Notes: generated by a model from the letters alone, not told the origin. Numbered from the stretch's first letter, positions 8,299 through 19,663 are shown. The stretch is DNA of 64,000 nucleotides from Desulfovermiculus halophilus DSM 18834 (GCF_000620765.1 NZ_JIAK01000014.1:19735-83734), one strand, 5' to 3'. Numbers and translations are program-made.

Positions 8299-8952
8299 AT
8301 GTCCGGAGTTTCGTTTCGGGATATGGCCATTGTTGCTTGCGGCACAGTGAGCCTAGAACTCAACCACCTCAGGCACGAGGGTTTTTTGGATACAGAGGAT
8401 GTATTCTACACCACGCCGGGACTGCATGAGAATGTCAAGGAGCTTGAGCGGCAGCTGGTATCCCGAATCCAGAAGGCCAAGCAGGTAGTAGACAAGGTCA
8501 TTGTCGTTTATGGGGGCAAGTTCTGCTACGTCAATCCGGCACAGCCTACCCGGACCATGCAGACCATTGTCGAGGAACAGGGGCCGAACGTGGCCCGGAT
8601 CAACGCAACCCACTGCATGGACATGGTGGCTAGTGAAGCGGAACGGGAGCAGATCGCCCAGGAGGTGGCCGGAGGGGAAAAGGTCTGGTGGATGACCCCG
8701 GGGTGGATCAAGTTCCGGCATCAGGTGTTCAAGGGCTGGGACAAGGGCCTGGCCAATGAGAACTTCCCCCGGCATACCGGTGGTGCCGTGGTCCTGGATT
8801 CCATAGGCTATGTAGAACAATACATGGCTGAAAATCCTGAAGATTTTTTAGAGTACTCCGACTGGATGGGCATTCCCATCCAGCCCTACCCGGTAACTCT
8901 GGACCGGTTCAAGACCCTGCTCACTGAACAGGCGGAAAAGTTGAGCGCGTAG
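8299..8952 (+). CDS. DUF1638 domain-containing protein
   Basis: A 217-residue cytosolic protein starting at the ATG at 8299, with a textbook GGAGG site. It shows the DUF1638 pattern: an N-terminal ACGTVSLEL segment, VDKVIVVYGGKFCYVN with a Cys, INATHCMDMV with a Cys, and WWMTPGWIKF. These conserved Cys and His residues suggest metal or cofactor handling. From memory the family often occurs beside corrinoid-dependent methyltransferase genes, but none is present here. The next gene, 62 bp downstream, is a UxxC thioredoxin-like selenoprotein, so a thiol/selenol redox role for the pair is plausible but unproven. Confidence 0.82.
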   Translation: MSGVSFRDMAIVACGTVSLELNHLRHEGFLDTEDVFYTTPGLHENVKELERQLVSRIQKAKQVVDKVIVVYGGKFCYVNPAQPTRTMQTIVEEQGPNVARINATHCMDMVASEAEREQIAQEVAGGEKVWWMTPGWIKFRHQVFKGWDKGLANENFPRHTGGAVVLDSIGYVEQYMAENPEDFLEYSDWMGIPIQPYPVTLDRFKTLLTEQAEKLSA

Positions 8953-9014
8953 CAGGTTGTTCTTCCCCGCGTGTCTGCGGCGTAACAGGCAAGCGGGGTG
9001 TGGAAAATGTGATT

Positions 9015-9293
9015 ATGGTCCGTATCACTATCTACCACAAAACGGCATTCGCCTGACCCGGCTGTGACAAGGCCATAGGCGTGGCCGAAGATGTGGCTGA
9101 GAAACTGGGGCCGGAGGTCCAGCTCCGGATCGTGTCCACAGACTCGGAAGAGGCTCGATCCCAGGGGATCAAGAGCGCGATAGCCTTGTTTGTCGACGGC
9201 AGGAAAGTGCCGATCAAAGAGGTCCTGAATCGGACGGGGTTTGAAGGCATGGTACGCAGGAGACTGGAATCGCGTGCCCATGGCGACGACTGA
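9015..9293 (+). CDS. Thioredoxin-like UxxC selenoprotein (in-frame TGA at 9054-9056)
   Basis: Read through the TGA, this is a 92-residue protein. MVRITIYHKTAFA is followed by U-PGC, DKAIGVAEDVAEKLG, then IALFVDGRKVPIKEVLNRTGF and a basic end. The layout (beta strand, U-x-x-C at the start of a helix, later strand and hairpin) is that of a thioredoxin-fold redox protein with Sec14 in place of the first active-site Cys. The conservative frame on both sides of the TGA, the UPGC spacing and a hairpin 14 nt after the TGA argue against a pseudogene. The start could be the GTG at 9009; both start sites are weak. Substrate unknown. Confidence 0.75.
9071..9086 (+). promoter_or_regulatory. Candidate bacterial SECIS hairpin (thioredoxin-like selenoprotein)
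   Basis: GGCCA - TAGGCG - TGGCC, a 5-bp stem starting 14 nt after the TGA. The same spacing (12-15 nt) is seen after all five TGA codons of the hdr cluster. Confidence 0.6.
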
Positions 9294-9419
9294 ACAAGGG
9301 AATGCGCTGATCTTTGGTCAGGTGATTTCTCATCTTATTGATGAGAGCAAAAAGTTGTATACTTTTTGCGCGCTGCACTCAGCTGCGCGGGAAATAAATT
9401 CCCGCTCGCTTCATGCGCG

Positions 9420-9483
9420 AGTTCCGCCATAGGCGGAACTACTAATGGGAGCACAATGTAAAGAACATTTCGCACCCATTAGT
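9420..9483. repeat. Two adjacent inverted repeats
   Basis: AGTTCCGCC-ATA-GGCGGAACT (9420-9440) directly joins a near-perfect inverted repeat, ACTAATGGGAGCACAATG ... CATTTCGCACCCATTAGT (9441-9483). It is noncoding and lies between the selenoprotein gene and the thioesterase gene. No T tract follows, so I read it as a repeat rather than a terminator. Confidence 0.6.
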
Positions 9484-9581
9484 ATCAGCGAAGATCATCT
9501 TTATCAGCGGTTAATGCTTCTTCCTCTTTTCAGTTTATCGAGCACCACGATCATAGATTGAAATCTCTATCAGAAGGTTAC

Positions 9582-9610
9582 GAGCCCCCTCCTTGGCAAG
9601 GAGGGGGCTC
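9582..9610. repeat. GC-rich palindrome (REP-like)
   Basis: GAGCCCCCTCCTT-GCC-type hairpin with a 13-bp stem (GAGCCCCCTCCTT / AAGGAGGGGGCTC). It is noncoding and lacks an adjacent T run. Confidence 0.6.
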
Positions 9611-9652
9611 CAGGGGTGGTTGCATAGTGACAGGATCCTCTGAATTCTTGCC

Positions 9653-9694
9653 AGTTCACAGTTCACGATTCACAGTTCACAGTTCACGATTCAC
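9653..9694. repeat. Tandem 21-bp repeat, two copies
   Basis: AGTTCACAGTTCACGATTCAC occurs twice in direct tandem (9653-9673, 9674-9694). It overlaps the 3' end of the thioesterase gene and supplies its last residues and its stop codon. Confidence 0.85.
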
Positions 9695-10102
9695 AGATTC
9701 CTTCCTGTCCCTGGCCTGCTTGAACCTGGCCTCAAAGTGCAGGACGGCCCGCCCCTGATCGTCCTCCACATCCGCATGTCCGTAAAACTCGCGGCCTTCC
9801 CGGCTGGTGATCCTGGCCCTGGCTGTGACCTGCCCTTTACGAACAGGTGCGAGAAACCGGGTATGGGCCTCAATGGTCCCGAAATGGGTCCCTGGGGCCA
9901 GAAGGCTCTTGATAGCCATGGCCAGGGCGGTGTCGGCCAGGCTGACCATGGCCCCGCCGTGCATCAGGCCCGCTCCCTGGGCGAACTGGGGCAAGAAGGG
10001 CATGCTCAGGACGGCCTCTCCTTCGGATGCCTCATGGATCTGCATCTGAAGCAGGGACTCAAACGGGGCACAGGCGATCCAGTTCTCTTGATCCATATTC
10101 AC
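9677..10102 (-). CDS. PaaI/hotdog-fold acyl-CoA thioesterase
   Basis: A 141-residue single hotdog domain, expected to hydrolyse acyl- or aryl-CoA thioesters. The diagnostic PaaI block is FAQGAGLMHGGAMVSLADTALAMA with HGG and the downstream Asp. TIEAHTRFLAPVRKGQVTARA and the strand FYGHADVEDDQGRAVLHFEARF complete the fold. The C-terminal residues ESVNREL are translated from a 21-bp tandem repeat, so the natural end has probably been replaced. It is the last gene of the operon XRE-cupin, acyl-CoA ligase, thioesterase (53-bp gap), which suggests control of acyl-CoA pools. Confidence 0.9.
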   Translation of the reverse strand: MNMDQENWIACAPFESLLQMQIHEASEGEAVLSMPFLPQFAQGAGLMHGGAMVSLADTALAMAIKSLLAPGTHFGTIEAHTRFLAPVRKGQVTARARITSREGREFYGHADVEDDQGRAVLHFEARFKQARDRKESVNREL

Positions 10103-10155
10103 AATAGATTTCCCGGCGTCTTGTTTTCTGCCATTATGATTCTGTCTCCGGGTGG

Positions 10156-11835
10156 CTACTGGAACATCTCAGCGGCCATCTCCCGAAGCTTAAACTTCTG
10201 CACCTTGCCCGAAGCGGTCATGTCGTATTCGCTGACAAAGGCGATGTGTTTAGGGATCTTGTACCGGGAGATCTTTCCCCGGCAGAAGTCCCGGACGTCT
10301 TCGGCCTGAATGTCGCAGTCACCTTTGAGGATGATGAAGGCCCCGACTTCTTCTCCGTATTTCTGGCTGGGCACGCCCACGACCTGCACGTCGTAGATTC
10401 CCTCCATGGTATACAGAAACTCCTCGATCTCCCGGGGATAGATGTTCTCCCCGCCCCGGATGATCATATCCTTGATTCTTCCGGTGATGCTCACATAGCC
10501 TTCCTCGTCCATGACCGCCAAGTCCCCGGTATGCAGCCAGCCCTCCCGGTCGATGGTCTCGGCCGTGGCCTGGGGGTTGTTGTAGTAGCCCTTCATCACA
10601 TTGTAGCCCCGGCAACAGATCTCTCCCGGCTCTCCGGCCGAGACCTCCTCGCCGGTCTTGGGGTCAAAGATGGCCACCTCGATTCCGGGCATGGCCCGGC
10701 CGACGGTTTCCACCCGCTTTTCCAGGCTATCGTCGGCCCGGGTCTGGGTCATGACCGGAGAGCCCTCGGTCAGCCCATAGCAGATGGTGATGTCGGTCAT
10801 ATGCATGGTGTCTATGACCTGGCGCATGACCTTGATCGGACAGGGAGAACCGGCCATGATCCCGGTGCGCAAAGATCCGAGATCGAACTGGGAGAACAGG
10901 CTGTGATCCAAAAGGGCCATGAACATGGTCGGGACGCCGTAAAGGGCGGTGCATTTCTCAGCCTGGATCGAGGTCAGCACCAGCAGGGGATTGAATTCCT
11001 CCAGGATAACCAGGGTGCTGGCATGACTGACCGCCCCGAGCACTCCCATCACGCAGCCGAAGCAGTGAAAGAGGGGCACAGGCACGCAGATCCGATCCCG
11101 GGGAGTGAGCAGTTGATGTTCGCCGACCCAGAATCCGTTGTTCCCGATGTTCGAATGGGTGAGCATAACCCCTTTGGGGAAGCCGGTGGTTCCCGAGGTG
11201 TACTGCATGTTGACCACATCGTGGGGGTCAAGGCTTTTCTGCCGGGCCAGATAATCGGCATCGGATATCAGCCGGCCCAGGCCAAGCAGCTCGGGCAGGG
11301 AGTACATGCCCCGGTGTTTTTCCTGGCCCAGAAAAAAGACCCGCTTCAGGCAGGGGAACTCCGGGCTGGCCAGGTGTCCCCGTTGCTGAGTGCGCAGCTC
11401 CGGGACCAAAGAGTACACGGTCTGCACGTAGTCGGTATCCTTGAAGCCGTCGATGATGACCAGGTTTTCGGCCTCAGACTGCTGGAGCAGATAGGCCAGC
11501 TCGCTTTCCTTGTAGTAGGTGTTCACCGTGAGCAGAATGGCCCCGATCTTGGCGGTGGCAAACTGCAGCGCCACCCAATGCGGTACATTGGTAGACCATA
11601 TGGCCACTTTCTCTCCCTTTCCTATTCCCAGGGCCATAAGGCCTTTGGCCAATTCGTCCACCAGGTCTCCAAACTCCCTGTAGGAGAGCCGGAAGTCCCG
11701 GTCCACATAGACCACCGCGTCATTGTCCGGATGCTCTGCTATGGCCTGGTCCAGCATTTGGCCCAGGGTAATCTCGCGTATAGGATTCTCTTGGTGCATA
11801 CCTTCATTGTCCATAATAAAACCAGAATTCTTCAC
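10156..11835 (-). CDS. Acyl-CoA ligase (AMP-forming)
   Basis: A 559-residue ANL-superfamily ligase that would activate a carboxylic (probably fatty) acid with ATP and CoA. The P-loop is [16 protein letters not shown]. Other motifs are [64 protein letters not shown], and [12 protein letters not shown] with the C-terminal catalytic Lys. The GTG start at 11835 has AGGAGG 9 nt upstream; an internal ATG at 11814 has none. It lies 41 bp after the cupin regulator and before a thioesterase. Chain-length preference cannot be read from sequence. Confidence 0.92.
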   Translation of the reverse strand: MKNSGFIMDNEGMHQENPIREITLGQMLDQAIAEHPDNDAVVYVDRDFRLSYREFGDLVDELAKGLMALGIGKGEKVAIWSTNVPHWVALQFATAKIGAILLTVNTYYKESELAYLLQQSEAENLVIIDGFKDTDYVQTVYSLVPELRTQQRGHLASPEFPCLKRVFFLGQEKHRGMYSLPELLGLGRLISDADYLARQKSLDPHDVVNMQYTSGTTGFPKGVMLTHSNIGNNGFWVGEHQLLTPRDRICVPVPLFHCFGCVMGVLGAVSHASTLVILEEFNPLLVLTSIQAEKCTALYGVPTMFMALLDHSLFSQFDLGSLRTGIMAGSPCPIKVMRQVIDTMHMTDITICYGLTEGSPVMTQTRADDSLEKRVETVGRAMPGIEVAIFDPKTGEEVSAGEPGEICCRGYNVMKGYYNNPQATAETIDREGWLHTGDLAVMDEEGYVSITGRIKDMIIRGGENIYPREIEEFLYTMEGIYDVQVVGVPSQKYGEEVGAFIILKGDCDIQAEDVRDFCRGKISRYKIPKHIAFVSEYDMTASGKVQKFKLREMAAEMFQ

Positions 11836-11876
11836 TGATCGCTGCCTCCTGCCTTCCGATTCCGGCTTCGGATTCC

Positions 11877-12446
11877 TCAGTTGGGCAGATACAAAACAGC
11901 GTAGATCTCGGCCGGCTCATCCCCGGCACAGGAGACGTGGTGGGGGATGATGGAGTTGTAGTAGATGCTGTCTCCGGGCTCCAGGATCGTGGTTTCTTCC
12001 CCGTAGACGATCTGCACCCGGCCGGAGACCACCACGATGAACTCCTCGCCTTCATGGGAAGAAAGATCCGTGTGCTTGGCCGATTCGGGGAGGATTTGAA
12101 TGAAGAAAGGCTCCATATGCCGGTCATTCTTGCCTTTTCCCAAAGAGTAAAAGCGCAGGGAGACAGGATGGTCCTTGTCCCGGATCATGTGCAGCTCTTC
12201 TTCCCGCTCCTGCAGGCGGACAATCAGTGGATCCTGGCTGACCTTGTCGTCCATGAAGGTGCCCAAGCGCAGTCCCAAAGCCCTGGAGATCTTGAGCAGG
12301 GGGCCGAGGCTGGGGTAGACGTCGTCTTCTTCCAGGGAAGAGAGAAAGGCAACGCTCAGGTCGGTTCTGGAGGCCAGCTCTTCCAGGCTGAGCTCCCGGG
12401 CCTGACGGAGCTTCTTGACTCTGGTGCCGATGGGGGTGTCGCTCAT
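11877..12446 (-). CDS. XRE-family regulator with C-terminal cupin domain
   Basis: A 189-residue DNA-binding regulator. A helix-turn-helix at residues 6-60 ([40 protein letters not shown]) is followed by a small cupin ([37 protein letters not shown]) that would bind an effector. It is the first gene of the operon with the acyl-CoA ligase and thioesterase, so it probably controls that operon in response to an acid or acyl-CoA (inference). The ATG start is preceded by AGGAG. Confidence 0.9.
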   Translation of the reverse strand: MSDTPIGTRVKKLRQARELSLEELASRTDLSVAFLSSLEEDDVYPSLGPLLKISRALGLRLGTFMDDKVSQDPLIVRLQEREEELHMIRDKDHPVSLRFYSLGKGKNDRHMEPFFIQILPESAKHTDLSSHEGEEFIVVVSGRVQIVYGEETTILEPGDSIYYNSIIPHHVSCAGDEPAEIYAVLYLPN

Positions 12447-12569
12447 TGATGCGTGCTCCTGCCGTGTATAGTCGTTGATCCAAGCAAGGGCAGGACAATA
12501 CTGAGATTGGACCCAAAATGCAACGTTATCGGGTTGGGGATGATCAGCGTGACTCCTCTATGACCGGTT

Positions 12570-14701
12570 TTACCCGGTGGCCTTGATGACCATCAGGGTG
12601 ATATCGTCATTGGGTGCCTCCCCCTGCCGAAAGTGTTCAAGCTCCTGCAGAAAGGTCCGGCAGATTCCATCCGCATCCACCTCCGCCAATTCCAGCAGCA
12701 GGGAATCGACCCGCTCTGTGCCGAACATCTCTCCGTCGGGATTTGTGCATTCCCAAACCCCGTCGCTGCAGGCCAAGAGGATATCGCCCGGATCAAAAAC
12801 AATGGGCTCCGCGGCCTCGAATGTGCTGTGCTCCATGACCCCAAGGGGGATTCCCGAACTGTCCAGATGGTGGATCTCACCGGAGCTGCGATACAGGAAC
12901 AAGGGGGCATGGCCGGCTGAAATCCATTCCAGGGTGGCCTGTTCACAGTCCAAGACCCCATAGAACATGGTCATGAAGTAGGTATCTTCCGTGTCCCGGC
13001 ACAGGGAGCTGTTCAGCTCGGAGAACAGGCTGTTCAGGTCGCTTCCGTGCCGCATGGCCAGGGCGTGGAGCATGGCCCGGGCCGTGGCCATGACCAGGGC
13101 TGTGCCCACCCCGTGCCCGGAGACGTCGCCCAGGGCCAGGGCGGGATGATGAAGACTGTCTTGGCCCAAGAAGATGAAATCGTAGTAATCCCCGCCTGTT
13201 TCCTGGCAGTACTGACTCATCCCGGTCAGGTCGAAGCCGGGGCATGGAGGGGCTTGGTCCGGAAGCAGGCGCTGCTGAATGATCCTGGCCAGCTCCAGAG
13301 ACTGCTTCATCTCTTCTCGTTCCTGAAGCCTCGGTCCCAGGCAGTTGAAGACGTCTCCCAGCTCGTTCAGCTCCCGGCAGTAGTTGGTTTGCACCTTGGT
13401 CTCGAAATCACCGTCGGATAGGCGGTTGGCGGCGACAGCCAGCTCCTGGACCGATTCGGTCAATTTGCGGGAGCGAACTACGGCCAGGCCGATGGCCAGC
13501 AGGACGGCCAGAACGGTCAGGACGGCGGCGATGGACAGGCCGAGATTCATCTGATGGGTTATGTGCTCTTCAGCGGTCAAGGCCTGGGCTATGACCTCTC
13601 TGTATGGAACTACAGCCACGGGGAAGGTTCGTTGTCTGTCCGGCTTCCATAGGCCCACAGGGCTTCTTGGCCCTGATAGGGCATCCTGTGGATCCCGGAA
13701 CGTCCGGCCCGGATATCCTCCAGCAGAGCATTCAGGTGTTCTGCCGGAAGGTCCAGGAACTTCTGCTCCACCGGGATCCGCCAATCGCGATTGACGTCCT
13801 CTTTCCGGTTCCGGAGCAGGATCTCCAGTTGCCGGTTCGGCGCCCGCCGCCGGCCCGGGCGATAGGCAACCACCATGCAGTCCATGCTTTGGGACCATTG
13901 GTCCGGGATGTTCCAGTCGGCGAAGAACTGGCGGTAGTCGATATCCAGGGCGGTGACCCCGGCCACGCTGCCGTCCCTGGAGTGGATGGGCATGGCCATG
14001 GTCAGGATCATGCTTCCGGTGCTCACATCAGTCATGATCTGCTCGATCTGACCGCCATGATCCAGGGCCAGCATGTACCACAGGCGTTCTCTTGGATCGT
14101 AGCTCGAGGGATAGGCGCCTTTCCCCGGGTAGCTGACATGCATGCCGGACTCCAGGGCGGTGTACTGCCACAGGAAGAGCTCCGGCTGAATGTTGTGCAG
14201 GGTGCGGTACACGTCCGGCATGGTGCTCAGGCGACGAACCTGGTCCTGGACCTGCTCTTTGTCCACTCCGGGCGCAAGATAGATGGTCTGCTGAGTGAAG
14301 GAGACCGGAATCGGGTGGGCCTTGCCCCGGCTGTCAGTCTGCCTGTACTTGTCTGTGGTGGTCAGGTCCCCGGGCTGCTCCTGGGGTGATGTATAGTCCT
14401 CGGCGTAGTACACAGGAGGGGGAGAGGAAGGCGGATCGGCCCTCAGGCGGCTTGTGACCGCCTGGGCCTGGATGTGCAGGGCCATCTCGGCCAGGGAACG
14501 ATCCCGGTGCAGGATATGGGCATAATCGGCGGTCAGGGTCTGCAGCAGGCTCCGGGCGCTTTCTTCCATCCGTTCCCGGGCATCTTCGGCGATCTTGTCC
14601 CCGAAGTAGTTTACGGAGATTTGTTGGGCGGCAAAGCTTAGGCATAGGGGGACAAGGGCGACCGTCAGGAGCAGGAGTAGGAGCTTGGTCTGGAATTTCA
14701 T
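12570..14701 (-). pseudogene. SpoIIE/PP2C-type serine phosphatase sensor, frameshifted
   Basis: One gene split over two frames. The first part (from ATG 14701, stop at 13610) has a membrane anchor MKFQTKLLLLLLTVALVPLC and a periplasmic Cache sensor domain with DPRERLWYMLAL and VTALDIDYRQFF. The second frame resumes at TFPVAVVPYREV with a second membrane helix, a HAMP-like linker (RLSDGDFETKVQTNY) and a PP2C phosphatase (RLLPDQAPPCPGFD, GGDYYDF, ALGDVSGHGVGTALVMA, ISAGHAPLFLYR, ACSDGVWE). The frames join near 13630, where one base appears to be missing. Intact homologues reverse partner-switching phosphorylation (RsbU type). This is either real inactivation or a base-call error. Confidence 0.8.
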
Positions 14702-14836
14702 GCCGGCTCTGGGGTTTGGACCCGAAAAATAGGAATTTTTCACGTTACACAGTCGTATAGCATGAACGCAGAGGGATGGAAAGGGAGGCCCTCTGTCCGC
14801 TGGTCAACCGGCATGGATACTGGTACAGTTGCTTTT

Positions 14837-16147
14837 ATGGCACACATACAGCGTCCCAGGTGCGTCGTCCTCGGCCTGGACGGCCTGCCTTTTTCTCTGG
14901 CCCGGGAGCTGGGGGCTGGGGAAGAGTTCCCGAACCTGGCCCGCTTGAGCCGCACTCCAAAGGCCCAGGCTATCCGAGCCGAGCTGCCCGAGCTCTCCCC
15001 GGTGAACTGGACCTCGTTCTTTACTGCTTCCGGTCCGCAGGAGCACGGGATCTTCGGGTTCACTGCCATCGATCCGGTCTCCTACCAACTGCGCATCGCG
15101 GATTTTTCCCAAGTTCAGGCCCCGACCATCTTTAGCCGCTTGGGGGACAAAGGGCTGACCAGCAAGGTGATCAACCTGCCCAATACCTATCCAGCGATGA
15201 CCCTGCGGGGGATGCTCATTTCCGGGTTCGTGGCCCCGGATCTGGAAAGGGCGGTCTACCCCCGGGTCCTGGCCGGGATGCTGGCCTCCAGGGGGTACAA
15301 GCTGGAAGCGGATACAGAGCGGGGACGGGCCGACTTCGGCTTCTTGCTCTCCGAGCTCCAGGCCACCCTGAATTCTAGACGCATGGCCCTGGACTTGCTT
15401 TGGCCGGATCTGGCCTGGGACTTGTTCGTCTTTGTCCTGACCGAGACGGACCGGTTGGGGCACTTCCTGTTCCCGGCCCTGGTCGACCCGGATGATCCCT
15501 GGCACGGTCCGGTCATGGAGCTCTTGCGCACCTGGGATCAGCTCATCGGCGAGATCCTGGACCGCTATCTGGCCCTGCCCGGTCCCAAGCGTCTTCTGGC
15601 CCTGGCAGATCACGGATTTACCACCCTGGAGACTGAGGTGGACGTAAATGTCTGGCTCATGAATATGGGCTGGCTCCGTCAGCAGCGCAGGCCACAGCAC
15701 GAGCTGGACGCCTCCTGCATTGCGGAAAAGAGCGCTGCCCTGGCCCTGGATCCCGGGCGGGTATACATTCACGATCAGCAGCGCTTTGCCCGGGGACGGG
15801 TGCCTGGAACGCAGGTCAACTCCGTGCGGGAGGAGATCCGGGCCGGGCTTTTGGAGCTCACCTGGAAGGGCAGGCCGGTCATGGCCCAGGTTCATTACGG
15901 GGAGGAGCTCTACCCCGGCTGCAAGCTGGCCATGGTTCCGGACTTGGTCTGTACTCCTCACCCTGGCTTTGATCTCAAGGCCAAGTTCGACCGGACCGAG
16001 ATCTTCGGCTTCTTCGGCCGTCGGGGGATGCATACTGCCGATGATGTGTTCTGCTATGACTGCCAGGGAACGCAGATTGAGCATGTCCGGGATGTGGGGC
16101 GGGAGGTCCTGGATTTCTTTCAAGGAGCCTCAAAAATCATGGTCTGA
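14837..16147 (+). CDS. Alkaline-phosphatase-superfamily (type I phosphodiesterase/nucleotide pyrophosphatase) protein
   Basis: About 436 residues, probably cytosolic. The N-terminal metal site is VVLGLDGLPF, with Asp, followed by the nucleophile region LSPVNWTSFFTASGPQEHGIFGF. Other metal ligands are in ETDRLGHFLFP (Asp, His) and LLALADHGFTTL (Asp, His). C-terminal GFDLKAKFDRTEIFGFFGRRGMHTADDVF is typical of the AP-superfamily proteins of this type. Substrate unknown. Several in-frame ATG codons (14762, 14813, 14837) lack good ribosome sites; I chose 14837 because it begins at the fold. It is divergent from the phosphatase sensor. Confidence 0.82.
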   Translation: MAHIQRPRCVVLGLDGLPFSLARELGAGEEFPNLARLSRTPKAQAIRAELPELSPVNWTSFFTASGPQEHGIFGFTAIDPVSYQLRIADFSQVQAPTIFSRLGDKGLTSKVINLPNTYPAMTLRGMLISGFVAPDLERAVYPRVLAGMLASRGYKLEADTERGRADFGFLLSELQATLNSRRMALDLLWPDLAWDLFVFVLTETDRLGHFLFPALVDPDDPWHGPVMELLRTWDQLIGEILDRYLALPGPKRLLALADHGFTTLETEVDVNVWLMNMGWLRQQRRPQHELDASCIAEKSAALALDPGRVYIHDQQRFARGRVPGTQVNSVREEIRAGLLELTWKGRPVMAQVHYGEELYPGCKLAMVPDLVCTPHPGFDLKAKFDRTEIFGFFGRRGMHTADDVFCYDCQGTQIEHVRDVGREVLDFFQGASKIMV

Positions 16148-16162
16148 ACCTGGATTGAGGGT

Positions 16163-16663
16163 ATGAATAGAGTGGAAGATAAAGACATTCAGCTTTACGA
16201 GTTCCTCCAGGAAAATTATTCGGACATAGTCCTGGCCTATCTCTTTGGCTCACGGGTCGCGGGCCACATCAGTCCGCAGAGCGATTACGATTTTGCAATT
16301 CTTCTGGACCGGGATGCAGACAAGGCAGTGGTGCGCTCATCTCTGGCTTCAGATCTGGCCGGGCTGCTGCACTCGTCCCGGATCGATGTGGTGATCCTAA
16401 ACAACGCCCCGATTGATTTGTCTTTTGCAGTCATTTCTCAGGGTCAGATCCTGTATGAGCAAAGCGTGGAAGCCAGAGTGGATTTTGAGGCCAAGGTCAT
16501 GGGAATGTATTTCGACTATTTACCTTTTTTGAAGAGGAGCAGGGATGACATCCTCAGGGAGGACCCCTATGCAGCAAGGGTTTTGCGGTATCGAAAAGCG
16601 TTTGGACGAACTCAGAGAACGCTTGGCCAGATTAGAACCGCTGAGTCACAAAAAACGGACTGA
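16163..16663 (+). CDS. mntA: MntA-type nucleotidyltransferase antitoxin
   Basis: A 166-residue minimal nucleotidyltransferase. The signature GS-x10-D-x-D is exact: GSRVAGHISPQSDYDFAI. IDVVILNNAPIDLSFAVISQGQILYE follows, as in the MNT half of HEPN/MNT modules. In characterised pairs MntA transfers AMP to the Tyr of the HepT toxin and neutralises it. It sits directly upstream of a hepT gene and overlaps it by about 100 bp. Its C-terminal tail (beyond the KRSRDD segment) is encoded inside the overlap and may be dispensable. Confidence 0.9.
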   Translation: MNRVEDKDIQLYEFLQENYSDIVLAYLFGSRVAGHISPQSDYDFAILLDRDADKAVVRSSLASDLAGLLHSSRIDVVILNNAPIDLSFAVISQGQILYEQSVEARVDFEAKVMGMYFDYLPFLKRSRDDILREDPYAARVLRYRKAFGRTQRTLGQIRTAESQKTD

Positions 16664-16994
16664 TTTTGATAACGACCCTTATCTGCGGGATATTGTGGAA
16701 CGTAATCTGGAAGTGGGTGCTCAGTGCTGCATAGATATCTGCCACCGAGTCATAGCTCTAGAAAAAGCCCAAAAGCCTGCTGACGCCCATGATGCCATAC
16801 TTCGCATGGGGGAGTTGGGTATCGTGGACTCAGGGTTTGCCAAATGTCTGGCCCCGATTGCCGGATTTCGAAACATTCTGGTCCATGAATATTTGGGCTT
16901 GAACTGGGATGAGATATACTCCAATCTTCAGCGTTTGGAGGATCTTGAGCGCTTTGCAGAGGCTGTATCTGTTTGGATCAGGGAAAGCGAATAA
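16545..16994 (+). CDS. hepT: HepT-type HEPN ribonuclease toxin (DUF86)
   Basis: An all-helical HEPN protein of up to 149 residues. The catalytic R-x4-6-H-x-Y motif is present as RNILVHEY, and the Tyr is the expected AMPylation site. EKRLDELRERLARLE and QCCIDICHRVIALE are the usual helices. Two starts have good ribosome sites: ATG 16545 (GAGGAG) and ATG 16569 (GGAGG). The second gives the more usual N-terminus. It would act as an RNase unless modified by the MntA partner encoded upstream. Confidence 0.9.
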   Translation: MTSSGRTPMQQGFCGIEKRLDELRERLARLEPLSHKKRTDFDNDPYLRDIVERNLEVGAQCCIDICHRVIALEKAQKPADAHDAILRMGELGIVDSGFAKCLAPIAGFRNILVHEYLGLNWDEIYSNLQRLEDLERFAEAVSVWIRESE

Positions 16995-17053
16995 TCGAAG
17001 CACAAGGCATGCAGAACGAATAACCGATAACGAATAAACAAGGGTGAACACCC

Positions 17054-19177
<2,124 letters not shown>

Positions 19178-19188
19178 GGGGACAGAGA

Positions 19189-19440
19189 ACAGAGGTCAGA
19201 GATCAGAGGACAGAGGTCGGAAGACAGAAGACAGGGGACAGAGATCAGAAGTCAGAGATCAGAGGTCAGAGGTCAGAGATCAGAGGACAGAGGTCGGAAG
19301 ACAGAAGACAGGGGACAGAGATCAGAAGTCAGAGATCAGAGGTCAGAGATCAGAGATCAGAGGTCCGAGGTCAGAAGGCAGAAGACAGAGATCAGAAGAC
19401 AGAGATCAGAAGAAAGAAGACAGAGGTCGGCCTCAGGTCT
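19189..19440. repeat. Low-complexity AGAGGTCAGA repeat tract with a 77-bp tandem duplication
   Basis: Degenerate purine-rich units (AGAGGTCAGAGATCAGAGG, GGACAGAG, AAGACAGAAG). A segment of more than 70 bp starting GATCAGAGGACAGAGGTCGG at 19201 is repeated exactly from 19278. Similar but shorter tracts occur at 19500-19558 and 61150-61262. There is no coding potential; short ORFs on the minus strand are artefacts of the repeat. Confidence 0.8.
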
Positions 19441-19461
19441 AAATCCGGCGGATCGGGTGTA

Positions 19462-19482
19462 GGGGCGAATAATCATTCGCCC
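19462..19482. repeat. REP palindrome GGGCGAATAATCATTCGCCC, copy 1
   Basis: A near-perfect palindrome preceded by TAGG and followed by TCTT. The identical sequence with the same flanks occurs at 63331-63351. Confidence 0.75.
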
Positions 19483-19663
19483 TCTTTGGGCTGAGCAGTG
19501 GACAGAGGTCGGAGGACAGAGGTCAGAGGACAGGGGACAGAGGTCAGAGGACAGAAGTAGGATGCCGGAAATCGGGAGACCGTTACCCATCTCGCGTCAA
19601 GCGCAAAATGGGTAATTCAGGTTGGGGGAGGAATGGGTCGGGCGGTAAAGGCACACACCTCTT

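Noticed and set aside
9582..9610. Terminator for the selenoprotein or thioesterase gene
   Set aside because: The palindrome is strong but has no T tract on either strand and lies nearly 300 bp from the selenoprotein stop.
19189..19440. Possible CRISPR array
   Set aside because: The repeats are contiguous and degenerate without unique spacers of constant size, and no cas genes are nearby.
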